Positions 17,599 to 26,228 of a DNA stretch of 64,000 nucleotides are shown here, in pieces; position 1 is the stretch's first letter, and each line of letters begins with the position of its first letter. The DNA is from Mangrovimicrobium sp048323675 (GTDB lineage Bacteria; Pseudomonadota; Gammaproteobacteria; Pseudomonadales; Halieaceae): contig NZ_JBLWFK010000003.1 of assembly GCF_048323675.1 (NCBI RefSeq), positions 248,001 through 312,000 on the forward strand, given 5' to 3'. The notes beneath the pieces are model-generated. The model did no database searches, had not been told where the DNA came from, and worked only from the letters and a program-made list of their open reading frames with translations. The position numbers and the translations under genes are program-made.

Positions 17599-18063
17599 TC
17601 AGTCCGTGAAATTCTGCTGCCCTTCGTACGCTTCGAGTAGCGCACGCAGGCGGCGGATGTCGTTGGTTATCTGCTCGCACTTCTTGAGATCGCGCCCGGA
17701 CACAATGCCATCGACGATCTCGTCGAAGGTGGAGCTGAGCTTTTTTTCATACTTGATGCCCTCTTTCGTCGGCTCCAGCAGGGGCGCGGTCTTATGATCC
17801 GGGTTATGCAACTTGCGGACAAAACCCAGTTCCTCCAACCGCTTGGCAGCCCTGCCGATCACTTGCCGCGAGTTGCCCAGGGTCCGGCCTATCTGGGGGG
17901 CAGTCTGGGGATGATCGGCGCCGACAATTGAGACCAGAACCAGGCCTTCCAGCCGGGTAAGCGAGGGGCCGCTGAGCTCTCGCGACAGAATGCGCTGGGC
18001 GCTGTCCTTGAGCAGGATGGACTCCTCGATCATGGCGACCAGGGGGTTGGTTTTCAGGGTCAT
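17599..18063 (-). CDS. MarR-family transcriptional regulator
   Basis: This 154-residue protein has a winged helix (TAPQIGRTLGNSRQVIGRAAKRLEELGFV) followed by a wing (HNPDHKTAPLLEPTKEG), the MarR pattern. Such proteins usually repress nearby genes and release DNA when they bind a phenolic or related ligand. The start is uncertain: I take the ATG at 18063, though a TTG ten codons upstream is possible. It is encoded just before the dioxygenase genes on the same strand and probably regulates them and itself; a palindrome lies at 18134-18146. Confidence 0.85.
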   Translation of the reverse strand: MTLKTNPLVAMIEESILLKDSAQRILSRELSGPSLTRLEGLVLVSIVGADHPQTAPQIGRTLGNSRQVIGRAAKRLEELGFVRKLHNPDHKTAPLLEPTKEGIKYEKKLSSTFDEIVDGIVSGRDLKKCEQITNDIRRLRALLEAYEGQQNFTD

Positions 18064-18133
18064 TGCTTGCTGGTTCTCCGGGGCGATCTGCAACCGGACG
18101 ATGGCTGTTTGTCCTTACTATGCCACCGGCCAA

Positions 18134-18146
18134 TAACGTAACATTA
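18134..18146. promoter_or_regulatory. Interrupted palindrome, possible MarR operator
   Basis: TAACGTAACATTA has the symmetric pattern TAA-n-GT-n-AC-n-TTA. It lies 71-83 bases upstream of the MarR start. MarR proteins bind such AT-rich interrupted palindromes. Match by eye only. Confidence 0.35.
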
Positions 18147-18489
18147 GTTCCACTTTGTCATACATGATCCGGGTTTGCAAGATGAGGGTTGGATGGGGGT
18201 GAAGCGGTGGGCCGAGCGCCACTACCAGGCTACTGCGCGACACTCACTGGCCGGCCAATCGAGCCGAAAGGGGCGATTCGAAATAACCTGGCAGGGGCAG
18301 ATTTTTAACAGTACACCAGAAACTTCAGGTCAGGACCCGGGGAGATAAGCGACATTGGCACGCGCCGGAACTGGCGCCCTGGCAAGGCTCTTTTTTTATT
18401 TTTGAAAAACGGCCCTGCCCCCTTATCGTACCAGGCCGTGAAGAGTCTTATTTCACCAAACCGTAACATCCGCGAGAAGGGGATACTCT
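18147..18489. other. Gene-free stretch between MarR and FMN-protein genes
   Basis: No ORF of credible length or composition was found here. A T-rich run (CTCTTTTTTTATTTTTG) lies near 18390-18406 on the plus strand after the weak repeat GCC...GGC, but no plus-strand gene ends upstream of it. The stretch probably holds the promoter of the MarR-dioxygenase unit. Confidence 0.4.
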
Positions 18490-18939
18490 CTATCGCCGCT
18501 CCATCCGGCCGGAGAAATCCCAGGAGTTCAGTGCGACCGGAGATATTTTTATGGCGTACTCATCCTTCTGCCTGCTCAGCAGCCAGGCCGCGAGCTTTTT
18601 ATTGCCTCCTTGCAGGTATTTATCTATGACCTTTTCGAGAATATTTTCCGTACTGTCTTCGTGCAGGGTTACGTCTGCCTTTCCCCGCACCCCATGATAA
18701 GGGTATTCGTTGGTCGCGACCTCAAAACCAATTTTCGGGTTGCGCCTGAGCATTTTTATGATGTGGGAATTTTTGTGGGACGCCGCCCACAGCACTCCAT
18801 CCCGGTAAACAAACCATAGCGAACAAATTAGAGGGTAACCGTCACTGCCCGCGGTGGATATTCTTATCGGGGTGTTGGCCTCTTCAAGATACTTTGCAAT
18901 TTCACTTTCCGACCAGGCACTACCGGGATGGATTTTCAT
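18490..18939 (-). CDS. Pyridoxamine 5'-phosphate oxidase-like FMN-binding protein
   Basis: This 149-residue protein has the split-barrel flavin-binding fold: IRISTAGSDGYPLICSLWFVYRDGVLWAASHKNSHIIKMLRRNPKIGFEV is the typical N-terminal sheet, with the SHKNSHI loop near the phosphate site. Such proteins are F420- or FMN-dependent reductases or detoxifying enzymes of unknown substrate. I start at the ATG at 18939, with AAGG ten bases before; a TTG two codons upstream is weaker. It stands alone between the dioxygenase block and the acyl-CoA dehydrogenase block. Confidence 0.82.
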   Translation of the reverse strand: MKIHPGSAWSESEIAKYLEEANTPIRISTAGSDGYPLICSLWFVYRDGVLWAASHKNSHIIKMLRRNPKIGFEVATNEYPYHGVRGKADVTLHEDSTENILEKVIDKYLQGGNKKLAAWLLSRQKDEYAIKISPVALNSWDFSGRMERR

Positions 18940-19196
18940 CTTCAATTACCTTCGGGGCATGTCAGCTGAACCAGATACCGCCCGTGATCAGGAACACACA
19001 CGGCGCGGGAGCACCTGGCACTGGGGTACGAAGCCTGCAGGCGGACAGTCATATCGGCAGTGTAGATCAGAAATGGCGGGGCGCGGGCAAAAGCCGCGAG
19101 GGCGGGTCCTGCGGCTGCGTCATTGTGTGCTGGCCGCTAGCCCGGGTTAGCGAGGAAAGATCGCCGGAGAGCCCCGGCGACCAGGCTTTCATCAGA

Positions 19197-20108
19197 TCAG
19201 GCAGCGTCGAAACAGTACTGACCAACCGCGGCGGCATTTCCCGCCCGCCCGCCGAGCTCGGACATCAGCGCCTTCATGCGGTAGGTCCACAGGTGCAGGT
19301 CCATCTCCAGGGTCATACCCATGGCGCCGCTCATCTGGTGCATGTCGTAGATCAGGCGGGTCGCGCTGTCCTGGGCGTGCAGGGCCGCGAGAGCCGCGTC
19401 GCCGGCATCGCCGGACCAGGCGGCTTTCAGGGCCAGCCAGCGGACGCCGCCGGTAAGTACCGCGCACTCGGCGAGACGATGGCGCAGGGCCTGGAAAGTG
19501 CCGAGGGGACGTCCGAACTGCTTGCGCACGCTGACGTGCTCGACGGTTGAGTCGAGCGCTGCCTGCATCAGGCCGGCGATCTCCGCGGCGCAGGCCACGC
19601 GCAGCCAGGTGCGCACGGTGTCCGCCTGTTCGGCATTGAGCGGGGTGACTTCGGGGCTGCCAAGCAGCTTGCCCATGGGGTAGGCAAACAGGGAATCCGG
19701 CAGGGCCACTACCTCGCCCTCGCCCGGGTGGGCAATGCCTACCTTGTCGCCATCGATGATGATCAGGGTTTTCGCCGTGGTGGCGAAACGGCCGGGGCGA
19801 CCGTTCTCGATCACCGACAGCGGGCGCGGCAGCTCGATATCCAGGTGCGGGCGTACCAGCATGGACAGCGCGATTTCCGCGGTATAGGGCAGGCGCGCCA
19901 GGCGCTCCACGGAATCCGCGGCGGACAGCGGGCCCATCTCGGGAATCGTGGCGATGTCGAAGTACTGGCTCTCTTCCAGTTCCCGGTCGAGTTCGTCGCT
20001 GACCAGGGCGAAGCCGTGAAAGTCCACCGGCGAGCTGGCAAAACGTTCGGCCAGCTTGTCCAGGGCCCCGGCGACGGCGAGTTGATCGTCGTTCAGTGCA
20101 AAATCCAT
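19197..20108 (-). CDS. Acyl-CoA dehydrogenase, short partner subunit
   Basis: This 303-residue acyl-CoA dehydrogenase-like protein is shorter than the usual ~380. The start MDFALNDDQLAVAGALDKLAERF is the N-terminal helix pair, and VRKQFGRPLGTFQALRHRLAE is the C-terminal FAD-binding helix with its conserved Arg and Gln-Phe-Gly. The middle beta domain is reduced. Its ATG overlaps the stop of the full-length acyl-CoA dehydrogenase gene upstream as TGATG. Such short/long pairs form the alpha2beta2 enzymes known from steroid side-chain degradation (ChsE4-ChsE5 type in mycobacteria), where each half supplies part of one active site. Pairing here is inferred from coupling and lengths. Confidence 0.88.
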   Translation of the reverse strand: MDFALNDDQLAVAGALDKLAERFASSPVDFHGFALVSDELDRELEESQYFDIATIPEMGPLSAADSVERLARLPYTAEIALSMLVRPHLDIELPRPLSVIENGRPGRFATTAKTLIIIDGDKVGIAHPGEGEVVALPDSLFAYPMGKLLGSPEVTPLNAEQADTVRTWLRVACAAEIAGLMQAALDSTVEHVSVRKQFGRPLGTFQALRHRLAECAVLTGGVRWLALKAAWSGDAGDAALAALHAQDSATRLIYDMHQMSGAMGMTLEMDLHLWTYRMKALMSELGGRAGNAAAVGQYCFDAA

Positions 20109-21244
20109 CAGCGAGGCTCCCTTGGCAATTCGAGGAACTGGGTGGCAATCAGGTTGAGCTGGATCTCCGCGGCGCCGGAGGCGATGCCGGCGACAATACC
20201 GCGCTGGTGGTGGGCCAGCAGCATGGGGTGGACGCCACTGATCGCCTCGGGCACGTGCTCGACGACGAACTCGCTGACCAAACGCTCACAGATCACGGTG
20301 GCGAAACGACCGACGCTGGCCTCGGGGCCGGTGGTGATGTTCTTCACCCGCTGGTCGATGATGCTGTAGCTGAAGAGGCGCGCGGCCTCGCAGGCAGCGT
20401 GAGCCTTGGCAGCCTGTTCCACCGCGCCGGCCGTGAAGCGGCCTTCGGCTTTCAACAACTCAACGGAATCCTTCAGGGTCTTGGAGGCCAGGGCGAAACG
20501 CGGGATGCCCACGCGCTCCAGCGACAGCGCCTTGCCGACGATCTCCCAGGCCTGGCCTTCTTCACCGAGTCGCGCACTCTCCGGCACTATGACGTCGTCG
20601 AAAAAGACCTCGTGGATATCCCCCTCGCCGATGATGCTGGGAATATCGCGGACGGTAATGCCGGGGGTATCCATGGGGATCAGGAAGATGGAGATCCCGC
20701 CCTTACCCTGGGAAGTGCGTGCGAGGCAGAAACAGGTATCGGCGTCACCGGCGTAGGAGGTCCAGATTTTCTGGCCGTTGATCTTGTAGCTGTCGCCCTC
20801 GCGTTCCGCCCGCGTGCGCAGGGAGGCAAGGTCGGAACCGGATTCGGGTTCGGAAAAGCCCTGGCACCAGAGGGTTTCGCCGCGAGCCATGGGCGGCACG
20901 TAGCGCTCCTGTTGCTCCTTGGAGCCGTACAGCATCAGGGTCGGGCCAATCCAGTTCACATTCATGTACTGGCCGCCGCGGGGTTCCCCCGCCATCCACA
21001 TTTCCTCGGCCAGGATAAACGCCATCCAGGGGTCGGCGTCGGCGCCGCCCCACTCGCTGGGCCAGTGCGGCACCAGCAGGCCGGCTGCCGCCAGTTCGCC
21101 ACAGAATTTCTTGGCAAACACGGTCTGCTCTTTTGAGGCCGGGCCGTGGGCAATGTGCTCCCAGTCTTCCGGCAGCTTGTCTTTGATGACTTGGCGGACA
21201 GTAGCGCGAAACGCTTCCTGCTCGCTGTTCCAGGCAAATTCCAT
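20108..21244 (-). CDS. Acyl-CoA dehydrogenase, long subunit
   Basis: This 378-residue FAD enzyme removes two hydrogens from an acyl-CoA to give the 2,3-enoyl-CoA. It has WCQGFSEPESGSDLASLRTRA (FAD and substrate loop), KIWTSYAGDADTCFCLART and IPMDTPGITVRDIPSIIG. It is translationally coupled to the short acyl-CoA dehydrogenase gene and probably forms a heteromer with it. An enoyl-CoA hydratase and a fused double dehydrogenase lie upstream on the same strand, completing the first steps of a beta-oxidation route. A strong hairpin (21286-21310) separates it from the hydratase. Confidence 0.93.
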   Translation of the reverse strand: MEFAWNSEQEAFRATVRQVIKDKLPEDWEHIAHGPASKEQTVFAKKFCGELAAAGLLVPHWPSEWGGADADPWMAFILAEEMWMAGEPRGGQYMNVNWIGPTLMLYGSKEQQERYVPPMARGETLWCQGFSEPESGSDLASLRTRAEREGDSYKINGQKIWTSYAGDADTCFCLARTSQGKGGISIFLIPMDTPGITVRDIPSIIGEGDIHEVFFDDVIVPESARLGEEGQAWEIVGKALSLERVGIPRFALASKTLKDSVELLKAEGRFTAGAVEQAAKAHAACEAARLFSYSIIDQRVKNITTGPEASVGRFATVICERLVSEFVVEHVPEAISGVHPMLLAHHQRGIVAGIASGAAEIQLNLIATQFLELPREPR

Positions 21245-21285
21245 CAGCTATTCCACTCTTCCACGTGAGGTGGGTTAATCCTGTC

Positions 21286-21310
21286 GGCGCCCGCCAAACA
21301 AGCGGGCGCC
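21286..21310 (-). other. Perfect intercistronic hairpin
   Basis: GGCGCCCGC (21286-21294) and GCGGGCGCC (21302-21310) form a perfect nine-base-pair stem with a seven-base loop. It lies between the enoyl-CoA hydratase and acyl-CoA dehydrogenase genes, which run the same way. No T-run follows, so it may protect mRNA ends or lower readthrough into the dehydrogenase pair. Confidence 0.5.
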
Positions 21311-21332
21311 GCAAACACAATCTGCGGCAGCC

Positions 21333-22154
21333 TCAGCTGTCCGACTTGCCCTTGCTGCCGATACCGGCGATATATTTCTCGATGCCCGCGAGGTAATCCG
21401 GGTTCAGCATCAGCGTGCTGTTGGCCATGCGCTCGACGTGACGAGCCTGGTCGCGGCCCAGCTCCCAGCACATCTCGATAGCCAGTTTCGCGGCACCCAT
21501 CTGCTCGCCGTGCTGCTTGGCGAGGTGGCGGCAGAAGTTAAGCGCGTCTTCCTCGAAGCTCTCGTCGGGGAATACCTCGTGCACCAGGCCCATGGTATAG
21601 GCGCGGTCGGCATCCGCCGGCAGGTTGGCCATGATCAGGTAGCGCGCCCAGTGGGGGCCGACCAGGCGGGTCAGGCGGCTGACGCCGTTGGAGGCCGGCA
21701 GTACGCCGAACTTGCCTTCGGGGAAGGCGTAGCTGGCGCTCTTCGCCGCGAGGCGGAAATCGCAGGACAGCGACATTTCCAGACCACCGCCAACGCAGGT
21801 GCTGTGGTGGGCGACGACGATCGGCTTCTCGATGTGCTCCATCTCGTCGTAGATGCGGTGCATACCGTGCAGTTGCAAGCGGTGGCGTTCGCGCACGGCG
21901 ACGCCGGTGCGATCGATGGTCGGCGGCTCATTGCTTTTGGCGCCGTCGCGCAGGTCTGCGCCGGAGCAGAAATAGCGCCCGGTCGAGCGGATCAGCATGA
22001 CTTTCAGTTCCGGGGTGTCGCGGAAACGGATCAGCGCCTCGTCGAACAGGCCCATCATCTGGCCGGTGATGGCGTTGAGCTTGTCGGGGCGGTTCAGGGT
22101 GGCAATCAGGATGCCATCATTTTCCTCGACCAGCAGGTGCGGTGCTTCAGACAT
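21333..22154 (-). CDS. Enoyl-CoA hydratase/isomerase (crotonase family)
   Basis: This 273-residue crotonase adds water to 2-enoyl-CoA or shifts double bonds. ILIATLNRPDKLNAI opens the fold, RYFCSGADLRDG and CVGGGLEMSLSCDFRLA form the oxyanion hole, and FPEGKFGVLPASNG follows. I start at 22154, where AAGGAG lies six bases before the ATG; an upstream start would overlap the preceding dehydrogenase gene with no homology. It is 23 bases from the fused dehydrogenase gene and surely co-transcribed with it. Confidence 0.93.
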   Translation of the reverse strand: MSEAPHLLVEENDGILIATLNRPDKLNAITGQMMGLFDEALIRFRDTPELKVMLIRSTGRYFCSGADLRDGAKSNEPPTIDRTGVAVRERHRLQLHGMHRIYDEMEHIEKPIVVAHHSTCVGGGLEMSLSCDFRLAAKSASYAFPEGKFGVLPASNGVSRLTRLVGPHWARYLIMANLPADADRAYTMGLVHEVFPDESFEEDALNFCRHLAKQHGEQMGAAKLAIEMCWELGRDQARHVERMANSTLMLNPDYLAGIEKYIAGIGSKGKSDS

Positions 22155-22177
22155 TGCTTTCTCCTTATCCCCTGTAA

Positions 22178-24391
22178 TTATCCGCGGGTACGCGGCAGGC
22201 CGAGTGCGCGCTCGGCAATCATGCTGCGGTGAACTTCGCTGGTGCCACCGTAAATAGTGGTGCCGTGGGCGTGGCGGTAGGCCAGGTTGATTTCCCCGGC
22301 GGCGCCCGCGCGCTTGGACAGCGATTCCGGCGCAGTCAGCTCCAGCAGGTCGCGGGAGTCGGACTGGAATTTCTCCGAGGAGAACATCTTGGTCATCGGG
22401 CCGAAGGCCAGGTTGGGCAGCTTGTTGACGCCGACCCACAGCGAGCGGTTCGCCAGCACCTCGGAAATCCACGCGTGGGTCCGGCTGCGCGCCAGGCGCT
22501 TCTGCGCATCGGGGTTTTCGATCAGGGCCTTGCCGCCGCGCTGTATCTCGCGGCACAGTTCTTCCGCCGCGACGGACATGGCGATCTGGGACTTGGTAAA
22601 ACCGCCGCCGTGTTCCATTTCCAGCGCCGCGGCCATCACCTTGACGCCACCGTCGACCGGGCCGAGGCGGTACTTGTCGTCGATGATCACGCCATCATAG
22701 AAGGTCGCGTTGGTGCGCTCGTCCTGGAAGGTGTAGACCGGTTGGATCTCGATGCCGGGAGTATCCAGCGGCACCACGAACATGGTCAGGCCCTTGTGCT
22801 TGGGCACGTCGGGGTTGGTGCGGGTCAGCATCAGCACGTACTGGGCGATGTTGGCGCCGGAGGTCCACATCTTGGCGCCGTCGATGCGCCAGCGGCCGTC
22901 TTCCAGCTGGGTGGCCTTGGTTTTCGCGGCGAAGACGTCGGAACCGCAGCCCGGCTCGCTGTAACCCAGCGAGCAGATCGCGTCGCCGCTCATGATGCGG
23001 GACAGGACTTCCTCTTTCAGGTCGTCGTTGCCGACCTTGCGGATCATGGTGCCCACGAGGTCCGTGGTGCCCACTGGGTGGCTGGTCCAGCCCTGGTCTT
23101 CCCACACCTGGCGCAGGGCGTTCAGGGCATAGGGCTCGGCCTCGCGACCGCCGAACTCTTTCGGCCAGGCCGGGAACAGCAGTTTCGCCTCGGCCAGTTG
23201 CTTGTGCACACCGCGGTCGAAACCGTCGAAGGAATAGTGCGCCTTGGCGCGCAGTTCCGGGGTCAGGATGGCGTTGAACAGGTCGTCCAGTTCCTTCGCC
23301 ATGGCGCGGGCGTCGTCGCCGAGGTCGAAGTCGATCTCGATCGCGCCGACGTCGGGCAGCGCGGCAGCTTCACCCGCGTACAGGCGGCGGCCGGCTTCTT
23401 CCAGGAAGGTCGCCGGATCGCCGGCAATCAGCGGCCACTGTTTGGCGCGCAGGTTGTACAGGTGCACGTCATACTCGGTAGCGAGGCCATAGCCACCGAA
23501 GGTGTGCAGCGCCTGGGTAACGGCGCGACCGGCGGTCTCGGCGTTCCACCAGAAGGCCGCGGAAATTTCCGCGCCGGCGTTTGCCGGTACGCGGGCACAA
23601 TCGTGGATCGCTTTCCAGGCCAGGTACTTGCCGCCGTCGACGTCGGTGATCAGGTCCGCCAGCGGGTGGGAGATGCCCTGGTAGGCGCCGATGGGCTGGC
23701 CGAAGGCCTCGCGTTCGCAGGCGTATTCGGAGGCGAGGCGAATCGCTTCGCGGGAGAGGCCGGACAGCGCGATGGCCATCAGCAGCTTCCATTCCTCGAC
23801 CGCCTGGGCGAAGACCTTGAGTGCATCAGCGCCGTTCGCGAGTACCGTTGCGGGGGCCGCCGCCAGATCGAGTTCCGCAATCGGGGTGCTCGCCAGGCTT
23901 TCCTCGGCACGCTCACCGGCATCCGCCAGGGAGACCAGCACCACGTCGTCGCCGGAGCGGGCAATGACTGCATCCGCTACTGCGCCACCCGCTACCCATT
24001 GACGAGGCTCCCGGGCGACGTCGCGCAAGGCGATCGAGATGACTTTGGAACCCATACTGGCCGCTTCCAGCAGCTCCGCCTGGGCTTCACCCGCCAGCAG
24101 CGCCAGCACGCGCAGCGCAACCAGGGTTTCCGCGATCGGGCCTGAGGCCAGGGTGCGTCCCACTTCTTCCATCAGCACCGCGGCATCCATGGTGCCGAGG
24201 CCAAGACCGCCGGCTTCCTCGGGGACCCGCAGGGAAAACGCGCCCAGTTCGGCAAGGCCCTGCCACAGCTGGGTGTCGAACCCGCCCTGTTCCGCGGCGG
24301 CGCGGATGCGCTCGCTGCTGCTCTGCTCGTCAAGGAATCGCGCGAAGGACTCGCGCATCATCCGTTGATCTTCGGAAAGATCGAAATTCAT
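22178..24391 (-). CDS. Fused double acyl-CoA dehydrogenase
   Basis: This 737-residue protein contains two acyl-CoA dehydrogenase units. Residues 1-345 resemble a short partner unit (VPEEAGGLGLGTMDAAVLMEEVGRTLASG, YACEREAFGQPIGAYQGI, TFGGYGLATEYDVHLYNLRAK). Residues 350-737 are a full unit with CSLGYSEPGCGSDVFAAKT, KMWTSGANIAQYVL and the C-terminal YGGTSEVHRSMIAERALGLPR. Fused dehydrogenases of ~710-740 residues (FadE34/ChsE3 type) act on CoA esters with bulky ring groups such as sterol side chains. It is the first gene of the minus-strand beta-oxidation block and is divergent from the SDR at 24823. Family fit is strong; the steroid-like substrate is inference. Confidence 0.92.
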   Translation of the reverse strand: MNFDLSEDQRMMRESFARFLDEQSSSERIRAAAEQGGFDTQLWQGLAELGAFSLRVPEEAGGLGLGTMDAAVLMEEVGRTLASGPIAETLVALRVLALLAGEAQAELLEAASMGSKVISIALRDVAREPRQWVAGGAVADAVIARSGDDVVLVSLADAGERAEESLASTPIAELDLAAAPATVLANGADALKVFAQAVEEWKLLMAIALSGLSREAIRLASEYACEREAFGQPIGAYQGISHPLADLITDVDGGKYLAWKAIHDCARVPANAGAEISAAFWWNAETAGRAVTQALHTFGGYGLATEYDVHLYNLRAKQWPLIAGDPATFLEEAGRRLYAGEAAALPDVGAIEIDFDLGDDARAMAKELDDLFNAILTPELRAKAHYSFDGFDRGVHKQLAEAKLLFPAWPKEFGGREAEPYALNALRQVWEDQGWTSHPVGTTDLVGTMIRKVGNDDLKEEVLSRIMSGDAICSLGYSEPGCGSDVFAAKTKATQLEDGRWRIDGAKMWTSGANIAQYVLMLTRTNPDVPKHKGLTMFVVPLDTPGIEIQPVYTFQDERTNATFYDGVIIDDKYRLGPVDGGVKVMAAALEMEHGGGFTKSQIAMSVAAEELCREIQRGGKALIENPDAQKRLARSRTHAWISEVLANRSLWVGVNKLPNLAFGPMTKMFSSEKFQSDSRDLLELTAPESLSKRAGAAGEINLAYRHAHGTTIYGGTSEVHRSMIAERALGLPRTRG

Positions 24392-24822
24392 ATTGGGTGA
24401 CTCCGACTACGGGGGCTTACTGAAATGGCTGGTGGACTCGTGCGACGGCGTAAATTCTGGCCTGTACCGGCTTTATCGAGCTCTTACCCGGGCCTGCAAA
24501 TTACCCGTGGCTCCGCGCCGCACCCAGCCCCGTAATGAGTATTGTGGGGCTGCAGTTCCGCTCCGCCTGAAACCGGCACAGGGTACTATGCACCCTGTGG
24601 AGGGTCAATATAATCACCAGCCCTGTTGATTACGGGATCGTCACTGGACAATTGCCAGTACAGCTGCAAACAATACCCCCAAACAACTGTGGAGAGCCCC
24701 GTCCGGGACCTCCTTCCGGCGCCCGCAAGCCCGATAATTAACAGGAATCCCGCTGTAAACAGGAAGCCCGCCATGCAGAAAAATCAACGAGTTGCGTTCG
24801 TAATCTTCAGGGAGGCCACGGC
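24392..24822. other. Divergent promoter region without genes
   Basis: These 431 bases separate the minus-strand beta-oxidation block from the plus-strand SDR block. No credible ORF is present. One clear palindrome lies at 24577-24599 (separate entry). A ribosome site AGGGAGG precedes 24823. Confidence 0.5.
24577..24599. promoter_or_regulatory. Operator-like palindrome in divergent promoter region
   Basis: CACAGGGT and ACCCTGTG are perfect eight-base arms around a seven-base spacer. It lies about 190 bases before the fused dehydrogenase start and 224 bases before the SDR start. The size suits a dimeric TetR or MarR-type repressor, and three TetR genes lie nearby. Which protein binds is unknown. 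Confidence 0.5.
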
Positions 24823-25626
24823 ATGATCGGCAAGGACCCCCTCGATCTCGACGGCCAGGTCGCCCTGGTAACCGGCGCCGGGCAGGGCGCCGGTCGCGGC
24901 ATCGCCCTGGCCCTCGCCCACCACAATGCCGGCGGGGTAGCCGTCAATGACTTCGTCCTCGAGCGTGCCGAGGCCGTGGCTGGGGAGATTCGCGAACTGG
25001 GCGTACCGGCGGTTGCTGTACAGGCGGATGTGGGCGAGCGCAGCTCGGTCGCCGCTGCCTTTGGCAAGGCTACTGCAGCACTGGGCCCCATCACACTGCT
25101 GGTCAACAACGCCGGCAACGCCGGGCCGCAGAGGGACATGGGCTTTTCCCCGCCCTTCTGGGAAGCCGATCCCGAGGAGTGGGACCGTTTCATGCGCACC
25201 AACCTGTTCGGCGTTATGAACTGCTGCCACATCGCCATCCCGGCGATGATCGAGCAGGGGCGCGGCCGCGTGGTGACCGTGGTGTCCGACTCCGGGCGCG
25301 TGGGCGAAGCGCGCCTTGCCGCCTACTCCGCCGCCAAGGCCGGTGCCGCGGCGCTGATGCGCTCGCTGGCCAAGGAAACCGGCAAGCACAACATCACCTG
25401 CAACGCGATCTCCCTGTCCACCCTTGAACCCGCGATGGATGCGGAGCAACTTGAACAGCTGTACGCCAATGAACGGGTAAAGGCGCAACTTTCCCGCTAC
25501 ACCATCCGCCGTTTCGGCCAGCCGGAAGACGTGGCCAACATGGCCCTGTTCCTGTGTTCCGAAGCCGCGGCGTGGATCACCGGCCAGACCTACCCGGTAA
25601 ACGGCGGCTATTCCTTCGCACAGTGA
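24823..25626 (+). CDS. Short-chain dehydrogenase/reductase
   Basis: This 267-residue classical SDR has cofactor motif TGAGQGAGRG, NNAGNAG near residue 95, and the active site YSAAK. An Asp-Phe (NDFVLERAE) after the second strand favours NAD(H). The ending SEAAAWITGQTYPVNGGYSF is standard. GGGAGG precedes the ATG. It is likely a 3-hydroxyacyl-CoA or ring-alcohol dehydrogenase of the same pathway (inference from place). It probably forms an operon with the SnoaL-like gene 59 bases downstream. Confidence 0.92.
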   Translation: MIGKDPLDLDGQVALVTGAGQGAGRGIALALAHHNAGGVAVNDFVLERAEAVAGEIRELGVPAVAVQADVGERSSVAAAFGKATAALGPITLLVNNAGNAGPQRDMGFSPPFWEADPEEWDRFMRTNLFGVMNCCHIAIPAMIEQGRGRVVTVVSDSGRVGEARLAAYSAAKAGAAALMRSLAKETGKHNITCNAISLSTLEPAMDAEQLEQLYANERVKAQLSRYTIRRFGQPEDVANMALFLCSEAAAWITGQTYPVNGGYSFAQ

Positions 25627-25685
25627 CTATCCAGCCCCCGGAACCTGCTCCGGGGCATCTGCAACCACAATAACCGGTATTCAAG

Positions 25686-26210
25686 ATGACTGATCAAAGC
25701 GCCCTGCGGGCCCTGCTCGACAAGGAAGCCATACGCGAACTGGGCCTGTTGTATTCCCGCGGCGTCGACCGCAAGGACGGCGGCCTGCTGCGCACGCTCT
25801 ACACCGAAGACGCCACCGACACCCACGGCGACACCTTTGACGGTCCCGCCGACAAGTACGTGGATTTCCTGGAGGCCTCGTTTCCCTACATGCGCTACAG
25901 CGGGCACCACGTCTGCAACCACCTGGTGTCCGTGGACGGCGACAGCGGTGAAGGCGAGATTTACGCCCTCGCCTACCACATCATCCCGGACGGCAATGGC
26001 GGCTGGCTGGAGGACTTTATGGCGGTGCGCTATATCGATCGCTATGCCCGCGGCGAGGACGGCCGCTGGCGCTTTGCCCAGCGCGTGGTGACCTACGACC
26101 TGCGCAGCCGGCGCCCGCTGCAGACACCGGAAGACGCAGAGCCGCGCCCCTCCGAGCCGAGTTTCGAGATACTCGGCAGCCGGCTGTTCCAGCGCGGGCC
26201 GCGAATCTAG
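25686..26210 (+). CDS. SnoaL-like / NTF2-fold protein
   Basis: This 174-residue protein is of the SnoaL-like (NTF2 superfamily) type: LLDKEAIRELGLLYSRGVDRKDGGLLRTLYTEDAT is the usual N-terminal helix and Asp-rich turn, and HHVCNHLVSVDG and GRWRFAQRVVTYD complete the cone. Members are isomerases, dehydratases or small binding proteins in polyketide, steroid and aromatic metabolism. No strong ribosome site precedes the ATG. It follows the SDR gene and is convergent with a TetR gene whose stop lies 18 bases away. Confidence 0.85.
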   Translation: MTDQSALRALLDKEAIRELGLLYSRGVDRKDGGLLRTLYTEDATDTHGDTFDGPADKYVDFLEASFPYMRYSGHHVCNHLVSVDGDSGEGEIYALAYHIIPDGNGGWLEDFMAVRYIDRYARGEDGRWRFAQRVVTYDLRSRRPLQTPEDAEPRPSEPSFEILGSRLFQRGPRI

Positions 26211-26228
26211 AAATCCTGCGGCAGGTCT

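Noticed and set aside
18894..19550. A 218-codon plus-strand frame between the FMN protein and the dehydrogenase
   Set aside because: Its second half is antisense to the acyl-CoA dehydrogenase gene and the first half has no homology or ribosome site.
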